DNA of 64,000 bases from Symsagittifera roscoffensis (Eukaryota; Xenacoelomorpha; Acoela; Convolutidae). Where the stretch lies: positions 52,713,074-52,777,073 of the forward strand of contig NC_087063.1 in assembly GCF_963678635.1 (NCBI RefSeq), read 5' to 3'. Below the pieces are notes generated by a model. It saw nothing but the letters and a program-made list of their open reading frames with translations. It had not been told where the DNA came from and searched no databases. This document shows, in pieces, positions 1 through 10,913 of the stretch. Positions within the stretch are counted from its first letter, which is position 1, and each line of letters opens with the position of its first letter. The translations under genes and the position numbers were made by a program.

Positions 1-827
1 TGTCTAACAAGCTCTGATTGAATGACAAAAAAAATTTAAAACAAGATTTAAATTTCAATTAGCGACGTAATTTTAAAGATATCTCATCTTTCACAAGCCA
101 AAATTTCGTGAACGTATCTGGCATAAATGCTAAGAAAACGGCAAAAAATGTGAATAGATTGTTCGTTCATTTGCTCGTTAAAATGTAAAACGCAAGTTAT
201 ATTTTCTGAGTGTAAGATGACATTTTTATTCTTCATTGTAACTACAGTTAAGGCTGGTGTAATTCTACGAATTTTTGGTTTATTTTTGTAAAAATTTTCG
301 ACGAACATCACTGCAATCTGCAAAAAAAACAGCTCAAAATTATGTCATACGGTTTCTAACAAATCAAGCTACAGTTTTTAAGATACCATTTTTGTACTTT
401 TGGTAATCTAAGACAACGTAACGCACACAATTATTCCATTATTTTTCTGAGGAAAATAAGCCGCTTTATTTCATTAAAAAAAAACATTTTAACTGCTCTA
501 AGGCTCCTTTGCAGTCTTAGAGTCCTATCTTCATATATACCTACCACCAAATGATGCATTTTACGTTCAGGTAGTTACAAAAAACAATTTCCAGTAAATA
601 CAAGATTCAAATAATCTAGAATTGCTAGTTTTTGAACCTCATATAAGTTCGCATCTACTCATCGTAAAATCCAAAACTTGAATTTCAAGCATTTCTTTTT
701 GGAGATTAATATCAAACTGAACTGTACTTGATCATTTTTCAAACAAGTTCAGGTCAACTTATTCAAAAAACAAATAAAAACAGAAATTGAGATTTGACCT
801 GTAATACAAAAAGCTTACAGCAGCTAA
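1..827. other. Left flank without a recognised gene
   Basis: AT-rich sequence before the first LTR. A 79-codon minus-strand frame (84-323) has no motif I recognise and a composition like the surrounding DNA, so I do not call it a gene. Short homopurine and homopyrimidine runs are present but no clear repeat. The four bases next to the LTR (CTAA, 824-827) do not match the four bases beyond the other LTR. Confidence 0.5.
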
Positions 828-1241
828 TGAGTTAGGATCGATATTTAACTCATAGAGTAATTTCGGATAGGGTACACCGTCTGCTCGTCACGCTATCTCA
901 TTTTCGGCCGGATAGATTCGTGCAACTTCTTAGTCTAACACCGATCATCCTAATCTTACTCTTATATCTACTAGTCTCAGGGTGTTTAACTAGTCTCTGC
1001 TAGGCTCAATAGATCTAGAGTATACTGGATTATTGCGATTGCTAGAAGGTCTCTTGGAGAGGTAACTAATTTCTAAGTTAAATTCAAATCTCTCTGGTGC
1101 TGAAATTACAAGTAATTTCAGCACTTACAAATAAGGAGGTTGTTAGTTAGATGGATCATGATTGGTTAATATTAAACATTTTATAGTGATAAAATATCCA
1201 ATTTATAAACAATAATAAAATGTAGTTTAGATCTGGTTCCA
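828..1241 (-). repeat. 3' LTR of copy 1
   Basis: The same sequence recurs at 20532-20923 and, more diverged, at 27619-27995, and in reverse orientation at 24474-24832. On the plus strand it begins TGAGTTAGGATCGAT and ends ATCTGGTTCCA, so in element sense it runs TGGAACC...ACTCA, the normal TG...CA form. It contains a 28-nt near-palindrome at 1097-1124 and the shared block TAACTCATAGAGTAATTT near its 3' side. The bases just inside (minus strand CCGGATGGG) are purine-rich, as expected of a short polypurine tract. Confidence 0.85.
1097..1124. promoter_or_regulatory. Perfect inverted repeat inside the LTR
   Basis: Two 13-bp arms (GTGCTGAAATTAC and its complement) are separated by AA. Equivalent palindromes lie at 20784-20811 (one mismatch), 27851-27878 (12-bp arms, 4-nt loop) and 24581-24600 (TGAAACTA/TAGTTTCA). 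The change of a T-A pair to a C-G pair in the last copy keeps the stem. It could be an RNA hairpin in the R/U5 region or a protein-binding palindrome; the sequence does not decide. Confidence 0.6.
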
Positions 1242-1390
1242 CCCATCCGGGGTTTACAGAGTTTTGAATCATTTATCTTCTATCTGTAATGAAGGATGGA
1301 TGATGGTCGTTGGTATTTGGCGAGCATCATTTCTTGTTTTGTTCTTGGAGAAGAAAGCTCCAGAAAGCTGGAGTCGTCGACAGGAAGTTG

Positions 1391-1691
1391 TTAGTTTGTT
1401 TGTTCGACGATGGCTGCGACCGCCGGTGAAATCAATCTGATTTCAAAATGGTTTGCTATGATTGTTTGTTCTGCTTGGGTGGAGAACTGATTGAGTATCA
1501 CTCTTGTCTGGGAATGGCGTGAAGATCGTGTTTGGAGGGAATGCCTTGTAACTCGGATCTGTACGTATACTTGAACATCGAGGTGGTCATTGGTCTGATT
1601 CAATGAAGTCCTTTTCTGCGAAGTCAAGTCGTACTCTAAATCTTTTTGAGTCGTGATTGTTGGCGGCATGTCGGTTGTGTTTAGCCATTCT
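1391..1691 (-). pseudogene. Small conserved ORF next to the 3' LTR, copy 1 (frameshifted)
   Basis: On the minus strand an ATG at 1691 opens the peptide MAKHNRHAANNHDS, matching MAKHNRYAAHNHNS at 28429 and 29706 in copy 2. After about 15 codons copy 1 carries an extra base, and similarity continues in another frame (DLTSQKRTSLNQTNDHLDV, part of the open frame 1391-1669). The peptide is basic, rich in Q, T, S and H, about 75-90 residues, with no membrane segment. I know no family for it. Its place between env and the 3' LTR is where some retroelements carry accessory genes, but conservation could also reflect a cis-acting DNA or RNA element. Confidence 0.4.
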
Positions 1692-2842
1692 GTAGGTTGA
1701 GTGTGATGGGGTCGTCTAGTCTTTGGATGCTCGTCTTTGTGGATGTGTGTAACCTATGTACTGCATATTATGATTTACATTTTATAAAATTTTATTAATT
1801 TAGTTTTTTAGTTATGATTTTGGTTAATTGCTTTCGCAGAAGCGTTTTGGTTTTAGTTCAGTTATTTTTAAGAGTTACTCACCCTTGAGTACCTCTCGTC
1901 AAAAATATAATGTGGTCACAAAGCGTGGATGTAGCACGGTGGGTTAGGCCGGCTATAGAGCATGCTCAGGACGTCCTCTCTGGTGGGTTAGGCCAGGAGT
2001 GGGAGTATGATTTCATGCTGGTTTTTTAAGGGGTCCTGTTTTGTGCTAACGTTTTTATGTTATATTATTTCTGTTTTATGTTACTTTGGTTGTATGCTTT
2101 TTTCAAAAATCGAATTGTTTTTGTTTTGGGTCTGTCTTGCGACTTTTTGGTGTTTTTTTATTTCTTTTTTAGATTTGGTAATAGTCTTCAAAAGAAAAAA
2201 TTATCCAGTTTTAAGCTGGTTTAATCCGGTTTGGGTACCGTATGTTTTCTTTTCTTAGTCATGCTGTTAATTTATGGTTTATGGTGTTTAGTGAGCTGCA
2301 TTGGTTAGTTTGGGTTATTATATAATTTTATTCCAACCGGATTAAAGCAAAGTTGGAAACTTGTTATAGCTTATTTGATTTATTGTTAGTAAAAACTTAA
2401 AACTTGAAATCATTATTTTAAACAATTCTTCGTGGGCAAGCTGTGCGATTGTGGATAGAATTCTTATGCGGTTGAGTAGAAGATATAGAAAAGGTTATTA
2501 CTGCTTTCTTCTCTGTATAAGTTTACTACTTTAAATTTGAATTTTACTGCTTTGTGGGGGTCTGAAATTATAAATTGATTTTCATCGTTTTTAATTTTAC
2601 TTCATTTAAGGAAATGAATAATAGATTAATTTACAAACTTTGAAATTGAATTTTACTGCATTTTTAGTGCTGTAGGTTTAATTGAGTTTATTATGTATAA
2701 AAAAGTTTGTATTTTTATTTTTTTTTCTTGTTTGTAGTTGATCGTGGTGTAAAGACTAAAGAAAAATATAAACTATTTTTAAAGAATGGTTAGATTTTTA
2801 TTTTGAAATAGTTAGTTTTAAATTATTAAATTCATACCTACC
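1692..2842 (-). other. 3' non-coding region of copy 1
   Basis: About 1.15 kb between the env-extension stop and the small ORF. It aligns with copy 2 DNA at about 28440-29120 and 29720-30830, for example the shared string GGTTTAATCCGGTTTGGGT. The plus strand is T- and G-rich with stops in the minus frames. A plus-strand frame at 2007-2258 is hydrophobic only because of the T richness and is not called. Likely 3' untranslated sequence. Confidence 0.55.
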
Positions 2843-4620
2843 TTAGTCGTCGGGGAAGAAGCCATGAGGGAGAACATCGTGAATAGCATCTGATGTGGTT
2901 AGTAATTTTGCTAGTATGCGTATTATGTTTTTAGTTTGTAGCAGTGGCCAAAGCAGTTGAAGTCCTTTTATGGTTTTTAGTTCTTCGGTGCCTTCTGCAA
3001 AATCGTGAGGTGTGTTCTGAATTAGGTTGTAAATTTTGTGATTGCATTTATTGTTGGGGATGAATTCTAAAATGGGTACTTCTATGGGTTGAATATATTC
3101 ATGCGGGACTGTTAGAGTTCGGGATTTTTCTTCGTTGAAGGTCTTGGTGAGGGGACAGAACATATACATCTGGTTGATTGGGTCATAATTCCGGAGGATG
3201 CCTTGAAGGTTAATATCTTTAAAAAAAATGTGAAGTTTAGGGAAAACGGTGAAGTGTATTTAAAATTGATGAATTGAAATCTGTGGTGGGGATGTCGTGA
3301 TGGTGTGTGTAAATGAAAATGATTCTGGATAAAACGATAATAAGTGTAAGTGTGTGTTTGTTTAGTTCTCAACATGATATCGTGTGAATAGTGCAAATCA
3401 CGTTGTTTTGGTGTAATTAAATGAAAGGATAGTGAAAATGTTTGAAATTTTTCGTAAAATGATTCGTATGCTTGAATGTCGGTTAATGCCTCTAAAATAA
3501 TGTAGTCATGCTTTTTATCTAGTATGTTATGTGTGAAAAAGTAGGTGGTTTTGATGAAAAATTTTATCTGTTAATTGTGGGTTTGCAAATTGATCATCGT
3601 TAAGAAAATGATCTTGATTAGATCTGATGATGTTGTAATCATAATTTTCAATTGAATGTTCGTTAGCGCGTGATGCAATGAAGGTTTTCAGTAATTTTTT
3701 AAATCCTATGTATGCAAATTGTCGGGATGATAGTGACGTGGTTAGTCTAAATAATTCGTTCATATTTCTCTCAATATCTTTTGTGGTGTTAAAGAGTGGT
3801 AGCGTAAGGGGGTTAGTAAAGTTGTAATAAGCTGTCCAATGAAATGTGGGTATTAACACATGTTCATCTATAAAATGATGTGGTTTAGGGTTAGGATTGG
3901 ATTGATTTAATGTATATTCGGGAAACAAAGGTAGGGTGATTTGAAAATTAGTTGTAGTATTGATGTGGTCTGGATGGTTAACGTATTCTCGGGCGGTTCC
4001 GGGTTTGGATGGGAACGGGTGATTTAGGAATTTACGTTTAAAGGTTCTATAGGCTCGTTTAGTACTAGTGGATGTTTCTGTTGATGCGGATGATTGAGCT
4101 AGTGATGGAGTATAATCTGAATTGGTGTAGGCGTTGGTGGATTTGATGATGTTATTGTTGATGATAGGTGGTGAATAGTGAGAGTGTGGGGAGATGGTAA
4201 CTGTTGTTGGAGTGTTATAAAATTATCTAATTCTTCAGAAATTTGAATATTATCTGGGGAATTGTTGATTGATCATTCATATATAAACGGGGAGTAGGTT
4301 GGGGTTACTTGAGAAGGAGTGGAGGGGGATGTACATTGGTTTTGAGGTTGAATAGGACAAAAGGGGGGTTTTGAGAAGGTTGAAGAGTTGGTTTGATTAT
4401 AGGTAGAAGGGGATGGTTCGGAATCTGCGAACACATCGGGAGTTTCTACATCGGAGTTATTAATATGGGATATTGTCTGAAAAACTGTGATGTCTGTGTT
4501 AGTATCAGAATTCATGCCTGATGATGTATTAGTTTGTGGTGAATCAGGTGGCGGAAAAGCAAAAAGTGGGATTTTGGAGGTTGGCAGGATGGGAGTTTGA
4601 TCGAAGGAGTGATCCAATTT
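2843..4620 (-). pseudogene. Env C-terminal extension: Ser/Pro linker and conserved globular domain, copy 1
   Basis: Three minus-strand pieces follow the envelope tail: 4617-4273 (Ser/Thr/Pro/Asn-rich, low complexity), 3928-3527 (HVLIPTFHWTAYYNFTNPLT and onward) and 3169-2843, ending DVLPHGFFPDD. The missing stretch between 3527 and 3396 reads on in another frame (DIQAYESFYEKF), so single-base shifts split one reading frame. Copy 2 shows the same order at about 30830-32580, there joined without a stop to the envelope tail through the block AHDGPTSW. I do not recognise the domain. It is about 300 residues, aromatic-rich, without clear membrane segments. It could be a cytoplasmic extension of the glycoprotein or a cleaved accessory protein. 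Confidence 0.5.
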
Positions 4621-5358
4621 GTCTGCTCATCGTGGGCTGAAAAAATGATTTTTTTGAGACTGAAAAGTGGTGGTAAGGGGCTGTTCAATGATTTGTTCAG
4701 ATGTGTCGTCATTTTGGGGGTGTTGTGTTACTATATGTTGAATGGGGCTTTGCATGAGGCTTGGTCTTAAAATTGGACGGTTTGTGATTGCTAACTTTCT
4801 AAAATTTCGTGAAACTAATGATAATGGATGGTTATGATGTAGATTTGGTAAATGTGGTGCTGTACGCAATGTATTTGTATTATTGTTTGATTCGTCGTAT
4901 GTGTTCGGGTTTGTTGATAACTTCGTATTGTATTCTTTGATTTGTGCATCCAAATGTTTTTTATTCATTGGTGAAGAAAATATTCCAAAAAACCCTGCAA
5001 AGAATATGCGTGCTACGCTTGCTTGTCGGTTTACTAGTGTGTGTATTGCGCATGTGTTATAGATTCCTTTTATTAATAAGAAAAGAAATCCAACAAAGTT
5101 AAACATAGCGTATAAGATAGTCAATCTTTCTAAGATGTAAAATAGCCATCCTATAAAGGCAAGGATTTCGTTTTTTAAGGTTACGAAACTAAAAAAAATA
5201 TTGGTGAGATATCTTGTGGTCTAGATTTTTCGCCGCTTAAATTTATGTAGTCCTTAATATCTTTAAAATATCCGCTGTAGTCTTGTGTATAGATGTCTGA
5301 AAATCCTGCGGTTTCTGCAAGTTTTCTTAAATTTTGATCTATCGATTGTCGTTGTATA
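4621..5358 (-). pseudogene. env: Envelope glycoprotein, C-terminal part with transmembrane segment, copy 1
   Basis: Frame 5124-4627 starts MTILYAMFNFVGFLFLLIKG, a strongly hydrophobic stretch, followed by a basic turn (NRQASVAR), a second short hydrophobic run (FFAGFFGIF), then a polar tail rich in N, P and H. Upstream to 5358 the frames correspond to LRKLAETAEFSDIYAQDYIG of copy 2 (33320-32937). This is the membrane anchor and start of the inner tail of a class of env proteins. Homologous blocks lie at 32587-33320 and 48813-49400. The protein is cut at 5358 by the inverted-repeat arm, so the ectodomain middle is missing here. Confidence 0.6.
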
Positions 5359-7607
5359 CGTTCAGATCAATCCACAAATGAAACAAAATCAAAACGTCAA
5401 TTAAAAAAAATCAATAAACAATCCAACAGCAAAACGCAAATCCTCAAATATCTAACACTCTAGAACCAAAAAATATTTCAAAAAGAAAGAAATAATAGAA
5501 AAATGACAGAAAAATCTTACCACAAGATCAACAACCAGAAACCTGAACATAGAGAATCATCACGACTTAGAAGTCAACCACGAAAAAACTACAAGACATT
5601 CATCCCACAATCTAAAATACTAAAGAAAGTTGAATTTCAAAATTTCAAACTTTAATTTTGATTAACGTCAATATTCTTTTTAATCACTTTGAACTTTCAC
5701 ATTTCCGTAATAACATGCTGAAGACACACTCAATATTTTCTTGTTAAAATTCAGCTAACAGAATCCATTCAAATTTGTCACCTTATTATCTCTAACACAA
5801 ACTCATTAGCCAACAGATATCAATCTCCAGGCATATCTATAACTATAACTTTACGACCTCCAGATCAAAAGTAAGCAACTTGCTAAAACTTGACAACTAA
5901 AATAAACACTACTTCAATATTACAACCCTCCCCTATCAAATACTGCAAAAATCAACAATATTTTCCCAATTCAGACCTCAAAAACCCTCCAACCAAAAAT
6001 AGCAAATTAGCCTGAAGCAAAAAAAACAAATGATCATTTGACCTAACCTACGAATATTTTAATGATAACCCAATTACCCAACAAATAAAAACAAAACTAT
6101 AAAGACCTCCTGAACACCATAAAAATAAACCCTCAACATTTTTTGACAAAACTCAACCCCCTTGTCAAAAAATCAATAAATAATCCAACCACACTTGAAA
6201 TTCGCCCCAAAAGTTTGAAAAATATTCGACGAAACGAACCATTTCTTAAATGCTTCTTTCTATAACAGTCGACAACTTAAAACAAAAACTTTCAAGACCT
6301 TTCACAAAAACTTCTACTCTATTTAAATTTTGCTATTCTTTTTCATTGAAACCTTTGAAGCCCTAAAAATCCTTTCTATAATTTTTTGCAAGTTTTTTTG
6401 AATTTTCTATTCAAAAAAGCTTGCAAAACTCCCTATTTGAAATATACCTCCAACTTTCCCAAATCCTTGACCACATCTACAGGTACGAAAACACAAAGTC
6501 TATTCAAATGATACGAACCATTTTTAGTCGCAAAGATTTTTTCTTTTATTCATAATTTTTCTCACATTTTCAACATCCCTAATCATGACAACGTCAAATG
6601 TAAAAAAAGGCAATAGTAACATTCGCCTTAGCAACTATTCTTTTAATAATTTTTATTGAAGAATATTATAATTATCATAAATTTTCCCTATAAGAATTAG
6701 AACACTCATATAACTTTCCAAAATTGCTAATCAACCACCACCAAAACAGTCCCCACCAACAACATCCCAAGAAAGTCCAATAACACCTACAACTACCAAC
6801 AATCCCCAATCATCAACACGCATTTCTTTTCAAGACAACCCATACACTTTTGAAGAACGGCACACACGATTATCTGAACCTTTAGAAGCAGTTAATCGCC
6901 AAGCATCTTTAAGCAAACCAACATAAAACTTAAATCCCACCTTAGAACAAGATTTCAATCGAGTAAAACATATTAGTCAAAATCAAAATACACTTGAATT
7001 AAATAGATAAATTATACATCCCAGACGAAACAGAAGTTTTCAAACCCCCAGAGTTCATTATAACTAACCTCAATCACCAACACCAACTACCTCAGAACTT
7101 TCTAGCAGTACACTACCAGAAACTCCCACACTTGCTTCACAACATAACATTTCAAATATTCCGTCAGACTATCTAGGTTCAACTCCAACATCAGAACAAA
7201 TCCGAGAAAATCCTTTTAACCCCCCAGATACCACCGAACGACCACCATATTGGACAAAACACTCATATACTCAAGGTGAACCAAATTTAGTGAATGAACC
7301 AATAGATACTTCTTCTGATACAACATTATCATCCCTGCTAGAAACACTTTCACTTCCATCAACACCATTCATAAGTAAAATATCACCAACACTTTTCCCC
7401 CTTAATTTCCCCACTAATCTTGACGCTAGATACTAAGAACAATCATCGACAAATACCCCTCTACGGTTAGATTGGAATACTTTCGTAGCACCTCCTCAAC
7501 TATTTGGACAACATCGAGAAAGTAGCCGACTCCACAATTGGGCACTGAATAGATTACAGTTTAGACAAGATATTCACAGTGATATTCAAAAACATAATAT
7601 TCAAATT
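5359..7607 (+). repeat. Left arm of a 2.25 kb inverted repeat
   Basis: These 2249 bases are the reverse complement of 8666-10913 (2248 bases). In stretches I compared at both ends and in the middle, identity is about 95 percent by eye. The arm carries, in inverted orientation, the integrase tail, the roughly 1 kb pol-env gap and the membrane/Pro-rich ORF. It sits inside env and replaces a segment equal to about 33224-34217 of copy 2. The two arms are separated by 1058 bp of env. Confidence 0.9.
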
Positions 7608-8459
7608 TAATCATTCTAGCGTGGATTTTTGCTACTTGGAATGTTGTACAAGAGTCTTCGGGAACCAAACAATTGTTGCTTGTGTCCTTGTTGTAGGATC
7701 ACAATAGCCTTGGTCACTTTTGCAAGGTAGTCTGATTCCTTGATAAATTATAGTGCTATCTGTTAAATCTCGTGTGAGTTGTATTTTTTTGAGTTGTATT
7801 TTCCAATCAAAAAACATTTTTTCTTGGTATCCTTTATTTTTTGTATCTGCTTTGCAGTTTGAAGGAGTATTTATTCCAATATGTGGTATCCAGTGTTTGT
7901 CGTGAATATCATAAGTTAGTCGTCCGTGTGCGCCGTTGTCTGGGTATCTTTCGTCTAAATTAATATGTCTTTGATATCTTTCAAGTTCTGCTTGATGTAC
8001 AGAGTCGGTGAATACTTGAAAGTTGACTATTTTTTTGTTTGAGTTTTTCTTTTTAGTTAATTTTAATCTGAGTAGTTCGTTTTACAATCGTCGGTTTTAG
8101 ATGTAAAAGTCTTTCTATATTACTTTGGTAGAATGATTCGTGATCAAGTCGGTTTTTATTTCCATTTAAACTTGTGAACAATGTACTTTCTTTTCGGAAA
8201 ATGTCGCTGTAAATTTATAGCCTGTTAGTGTTGTTGCTCGGGCTTTTGAGTATAATGTTGCTATTATGTTTGTGGTCTCTATGGCTTGTGTTTCTTGGTT
8301 TATAGCATATTTGTGTAGCGTTTTTTGTTCGTTTTCTTCACAATCATAGTGTGTCACTAATAAATCCTGAGGTCCCTTGCGAGGAGATGGATTTGTGTTT
8401 TGTTCGGAAAAAATTAGAAAAAGAAGGTGTTGAAATGTAAATAATTTTAAAAGATACAT
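7608..8459 (-). pseudogene. env: Envelope glycoprotein, N-terminal part, copy 1
   Basis: The start at 8459 gives MYLLKLFTFQHLLFLIFSEQ, a good signal peptide, followed by VTHYDCEENEQKTLHKYAIN and Cys near EKKVHCSQV (frame 8459-8166). A second frame, 7817-7632, carries RLPCKSDQGYC and CDPTTRTQATIVWF. The two are linked by frameshifts. The same order is seen at 35090-34143 and in the third copy near 51200-50400. The YDC motif followed by a regular Cys-poor run recalls glycoproteins of chuvirus-like negative-strand viruses that retroelements have captured; that is inference. The frame is truncated at 7608 by the inverted arm. Confidence 0.55.
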
Positions 8460-9849
8460 GTGTATGAGTATGGGGTATAAAAGGTGATATATCCAATTCT
8501 GCTTTTGGTATATCTGTCGTATTTATATATGACTTCAGTTGTTACAAATGGGGGAGGTAATGATTGAGCTGTTATATTCGGTGGATTTAGTGGAAAGGGT
8601 GTTAAACAATATTATTAAGTCTGACTGTGATTTCAAATTTTAATTGGAGACTATTTTGTTGAAGTATTTGAATATTGTGTTCCTGAATATCACTGTGAAT
8701 ATCTTGTCTAAACTGTAATCTATTCAGTGCCCAATTGTGGAGTCGGCTACTTTCTCGATGTTGTCCAAATAGTTGAGGAGGTGCTACGAAAGTATTCCAA
8801 TCTAACCGTAGAGGGGTATTTGTCGATGATTGTTCTTAGTATCTAGCGTCAAGATTAGTGGTGAAATTAAGGGGCAAAAGTGTTGGTGATATTTGACTTA
8901 TAGATGGTGTTGATGGAAGTGAAAGTTTTTCTAGCAGGGATGATAATGTTGTATCAGAAGAAGTATTGGTTCATTCACTAAATTTGGTTCACCTTGAGTA
9001 TATGAGTGTGTTGTCCAATATGGTGGTCGTTCGGTGGTGTCTGGGGGGTTAAAAGAATTTTCTCGGATTTGTTCTGATGTTGGAGTTGAACCTAGATAGT
9101 CTGATGGAATGTTTGAAATGTTATGTTGTGAAGCAAGTGTGGGAGTTTCTGGTAGTGTACTGCTAGAAAGTTCTGAGGTAGTTGGTGTTGGTGATTGAGG
9201 TATGTTATAATGAACTCTGGGGGTTTGAAAACTTCTGTTTCGTCTGGGATGTATAATTTGTCTATTTGTTTCAAGTGTATTTTGATTTTGACTAATATGT
9301 TTTACTCGATTGAGATCTTGTTGTAAGGTGGGATTTAAGTTTTATGATGGTTTGCTTAAAGATGCTTGGCGATTGACTGCTTCTAAAGGTTCAGATAATC
9401 GTGTGTGCCGTTCTTCAAAAGTGTATGGGTTGTCTTGAAAAGAAATGCGTGTTGATGATTGGGGATTGTTGGTAGTTGTAGGTGTTATTGGACTTTCTTG
9501 GGATGTTATTGGTGGGGACTGTTTTGGTGGTGGTTGATTATCAATTTTGGAAAGGTATATGAGTGTTCTAATTCTTATAGGGAAAATTCATGTTTATTAT
9601 AATGTTCTTCAATAAAAACTGTTAAAAGAATAGTTGCTAAGGCGAATGTGACAATTGCCTTTTTTTACATTTGCACGTTGTCATGATTAGGGATGCTAAA
9701 AATGTGAGAAAAACTATGAATAAAAGAAAAATATCTTTGCGACTAAAAATGGTTTGTATCATTTGAATAGACTTTGTGTTTTCGTACCTGTAGATGTGTT
9801 CAAGGATTTGGGAAAGTTGGAGGTATATTTCAAATAGGGAATTTTGCAA
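8460..9849 (-). pseudogene. ORF between pol and env: membrane segment plus Pro/Ser/Thr-rich region, copy 1
   Basis: The best start is at 9849 (MQNSLFEIYLQLSQILEHIY), followed by a hydrophobic segment (IFLLFIVFLTFLASLI) and a short CKCKKR basic patch, then a stop. Beyond it, frames to about 8530 are rich in P, T, S, N and Q (for example PPEFIITYLN in 9274-9092). Copy 2 keeps a longer frame at 36361-35810. It could be a type II or small membrane protein with a proline-rich outer or inner arm. No enzyme motif is visible. Most of it (8666-9849) is also inside the right inverted-repeat arm. Confidence 0.5.
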
Positions 9850-10913
9850 GATTTTTTGAATAGAAAATTCAAAAAAGCTTGCAAAAAATTATAGAAAAGA
9901 TTATTAGGGCTTCAAAGGTTTCAATGAAAAAGAATAGCAAAAGTTAAATAGAGTAGAAATTTTTGTGAAAAGTCTTGAAAGTTTTTGTTTTAAGTTGTCG
10001 ACTGTTATAGAAAGAAGCATTTAAGAAATGATTCGTTTCGTCGAATATTTTTCAAACTTTTGGGGTGAATTTCAATTGTGGTTGGATTATTTATTGATTT
10101 TTTGACAAGGGGGTTGAGTTTTGTCAAAAATTGTGGAGGGTTTATTTTTATGGTGTTAAGGAGGTCTTTATAGTTTTGTTTTTATTTGTTGGGTAATTGG
10201 GTTATCATTAAAATATTTGTACTTTAGGCCAAATGATCATGGGTTTTTTTGCTTCAGGCTAATTTGCCATTTTTGGTTGGAGGGTTTTTGAGGTCTGAAT
10301 TGGGAAAATATTGTTGATTTTTGCAGTATTTGATAGGGGAGGGTTGTAATATTGAAGTAGTGTTTATTTTAGTTGTCAAGTTTTAGCAAGTTGCTTATTT
10401 TTGATCTGGAGGTCGTAAAGTTTTAGTTATAGATATGCCTGGAGATTGATATCTGTTGGCTAATGAGTTTGTGTTAGAGATAATAAGGTGACAAGTTTGA
10501 ATGAATTCTGTTAGCTGAATTTTAACAAGAAACTATTGAGTGTGTCTTCAGCATGTTATTACGGAAATGTGAAAGTTCAAAGTGATTAAAAAGAATATTG
10601 ACGTTAATCAAAATTAAAGTTCGAAATTTTGAAATTCAACTTTCTTTAGTATTTTAGATTGTGGGATGAATGTATTGTAGTTTTTTCGTGGTTGACTTCT
10701 AAGTCGTGATGATTCTCTATGTTCAGGTTTTTGGTTGTTGATCATGTGGTAAGGTTTTTTCTGTCAGTTTTCTATTATTTCTTTCTTTTTGAAATATTTT
10801 TTGGTTCTGGTGTGTTAGATATTTGAGGGTTTGCGTTTTGCTGTTGGATTGTTTTTTGATTTTTATTTTTATTGACGTTTTGATTTTGTTCCATTTGTTG
10901 ATTGATCTGAACG
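8666..10913 (-). repeat. Right arm of the 2.25 kb inverted repeat (ancestral position)
   Basis: Colinear with copy 2 (about 35270-37450), so this arm is in its original place and 5359-7607 is the duplicate. It begins just before the integrase stop region and ends inside the membrane/Pro-rich ORF. Both arms keep matching small differences, so the duplication is younger than the split between copy 1 and copy 2. Confidence 0.9.
9850..10800 (-). other. Gap between pol and the membrane ORF
   Basis: About 950 bp with no plausible frame in copy 1 or in the matching part of copy 2 (36362-37400). Several stretches are well conserved between copies, for example TGGTTGACTTCTAAGTCGTG (10691 onward) against TGGCTGACTTCTAAGTCGTG. 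A subgenomic promoter or splice site for env expression would be expected here, but none is identified. Confidence 0.45.
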
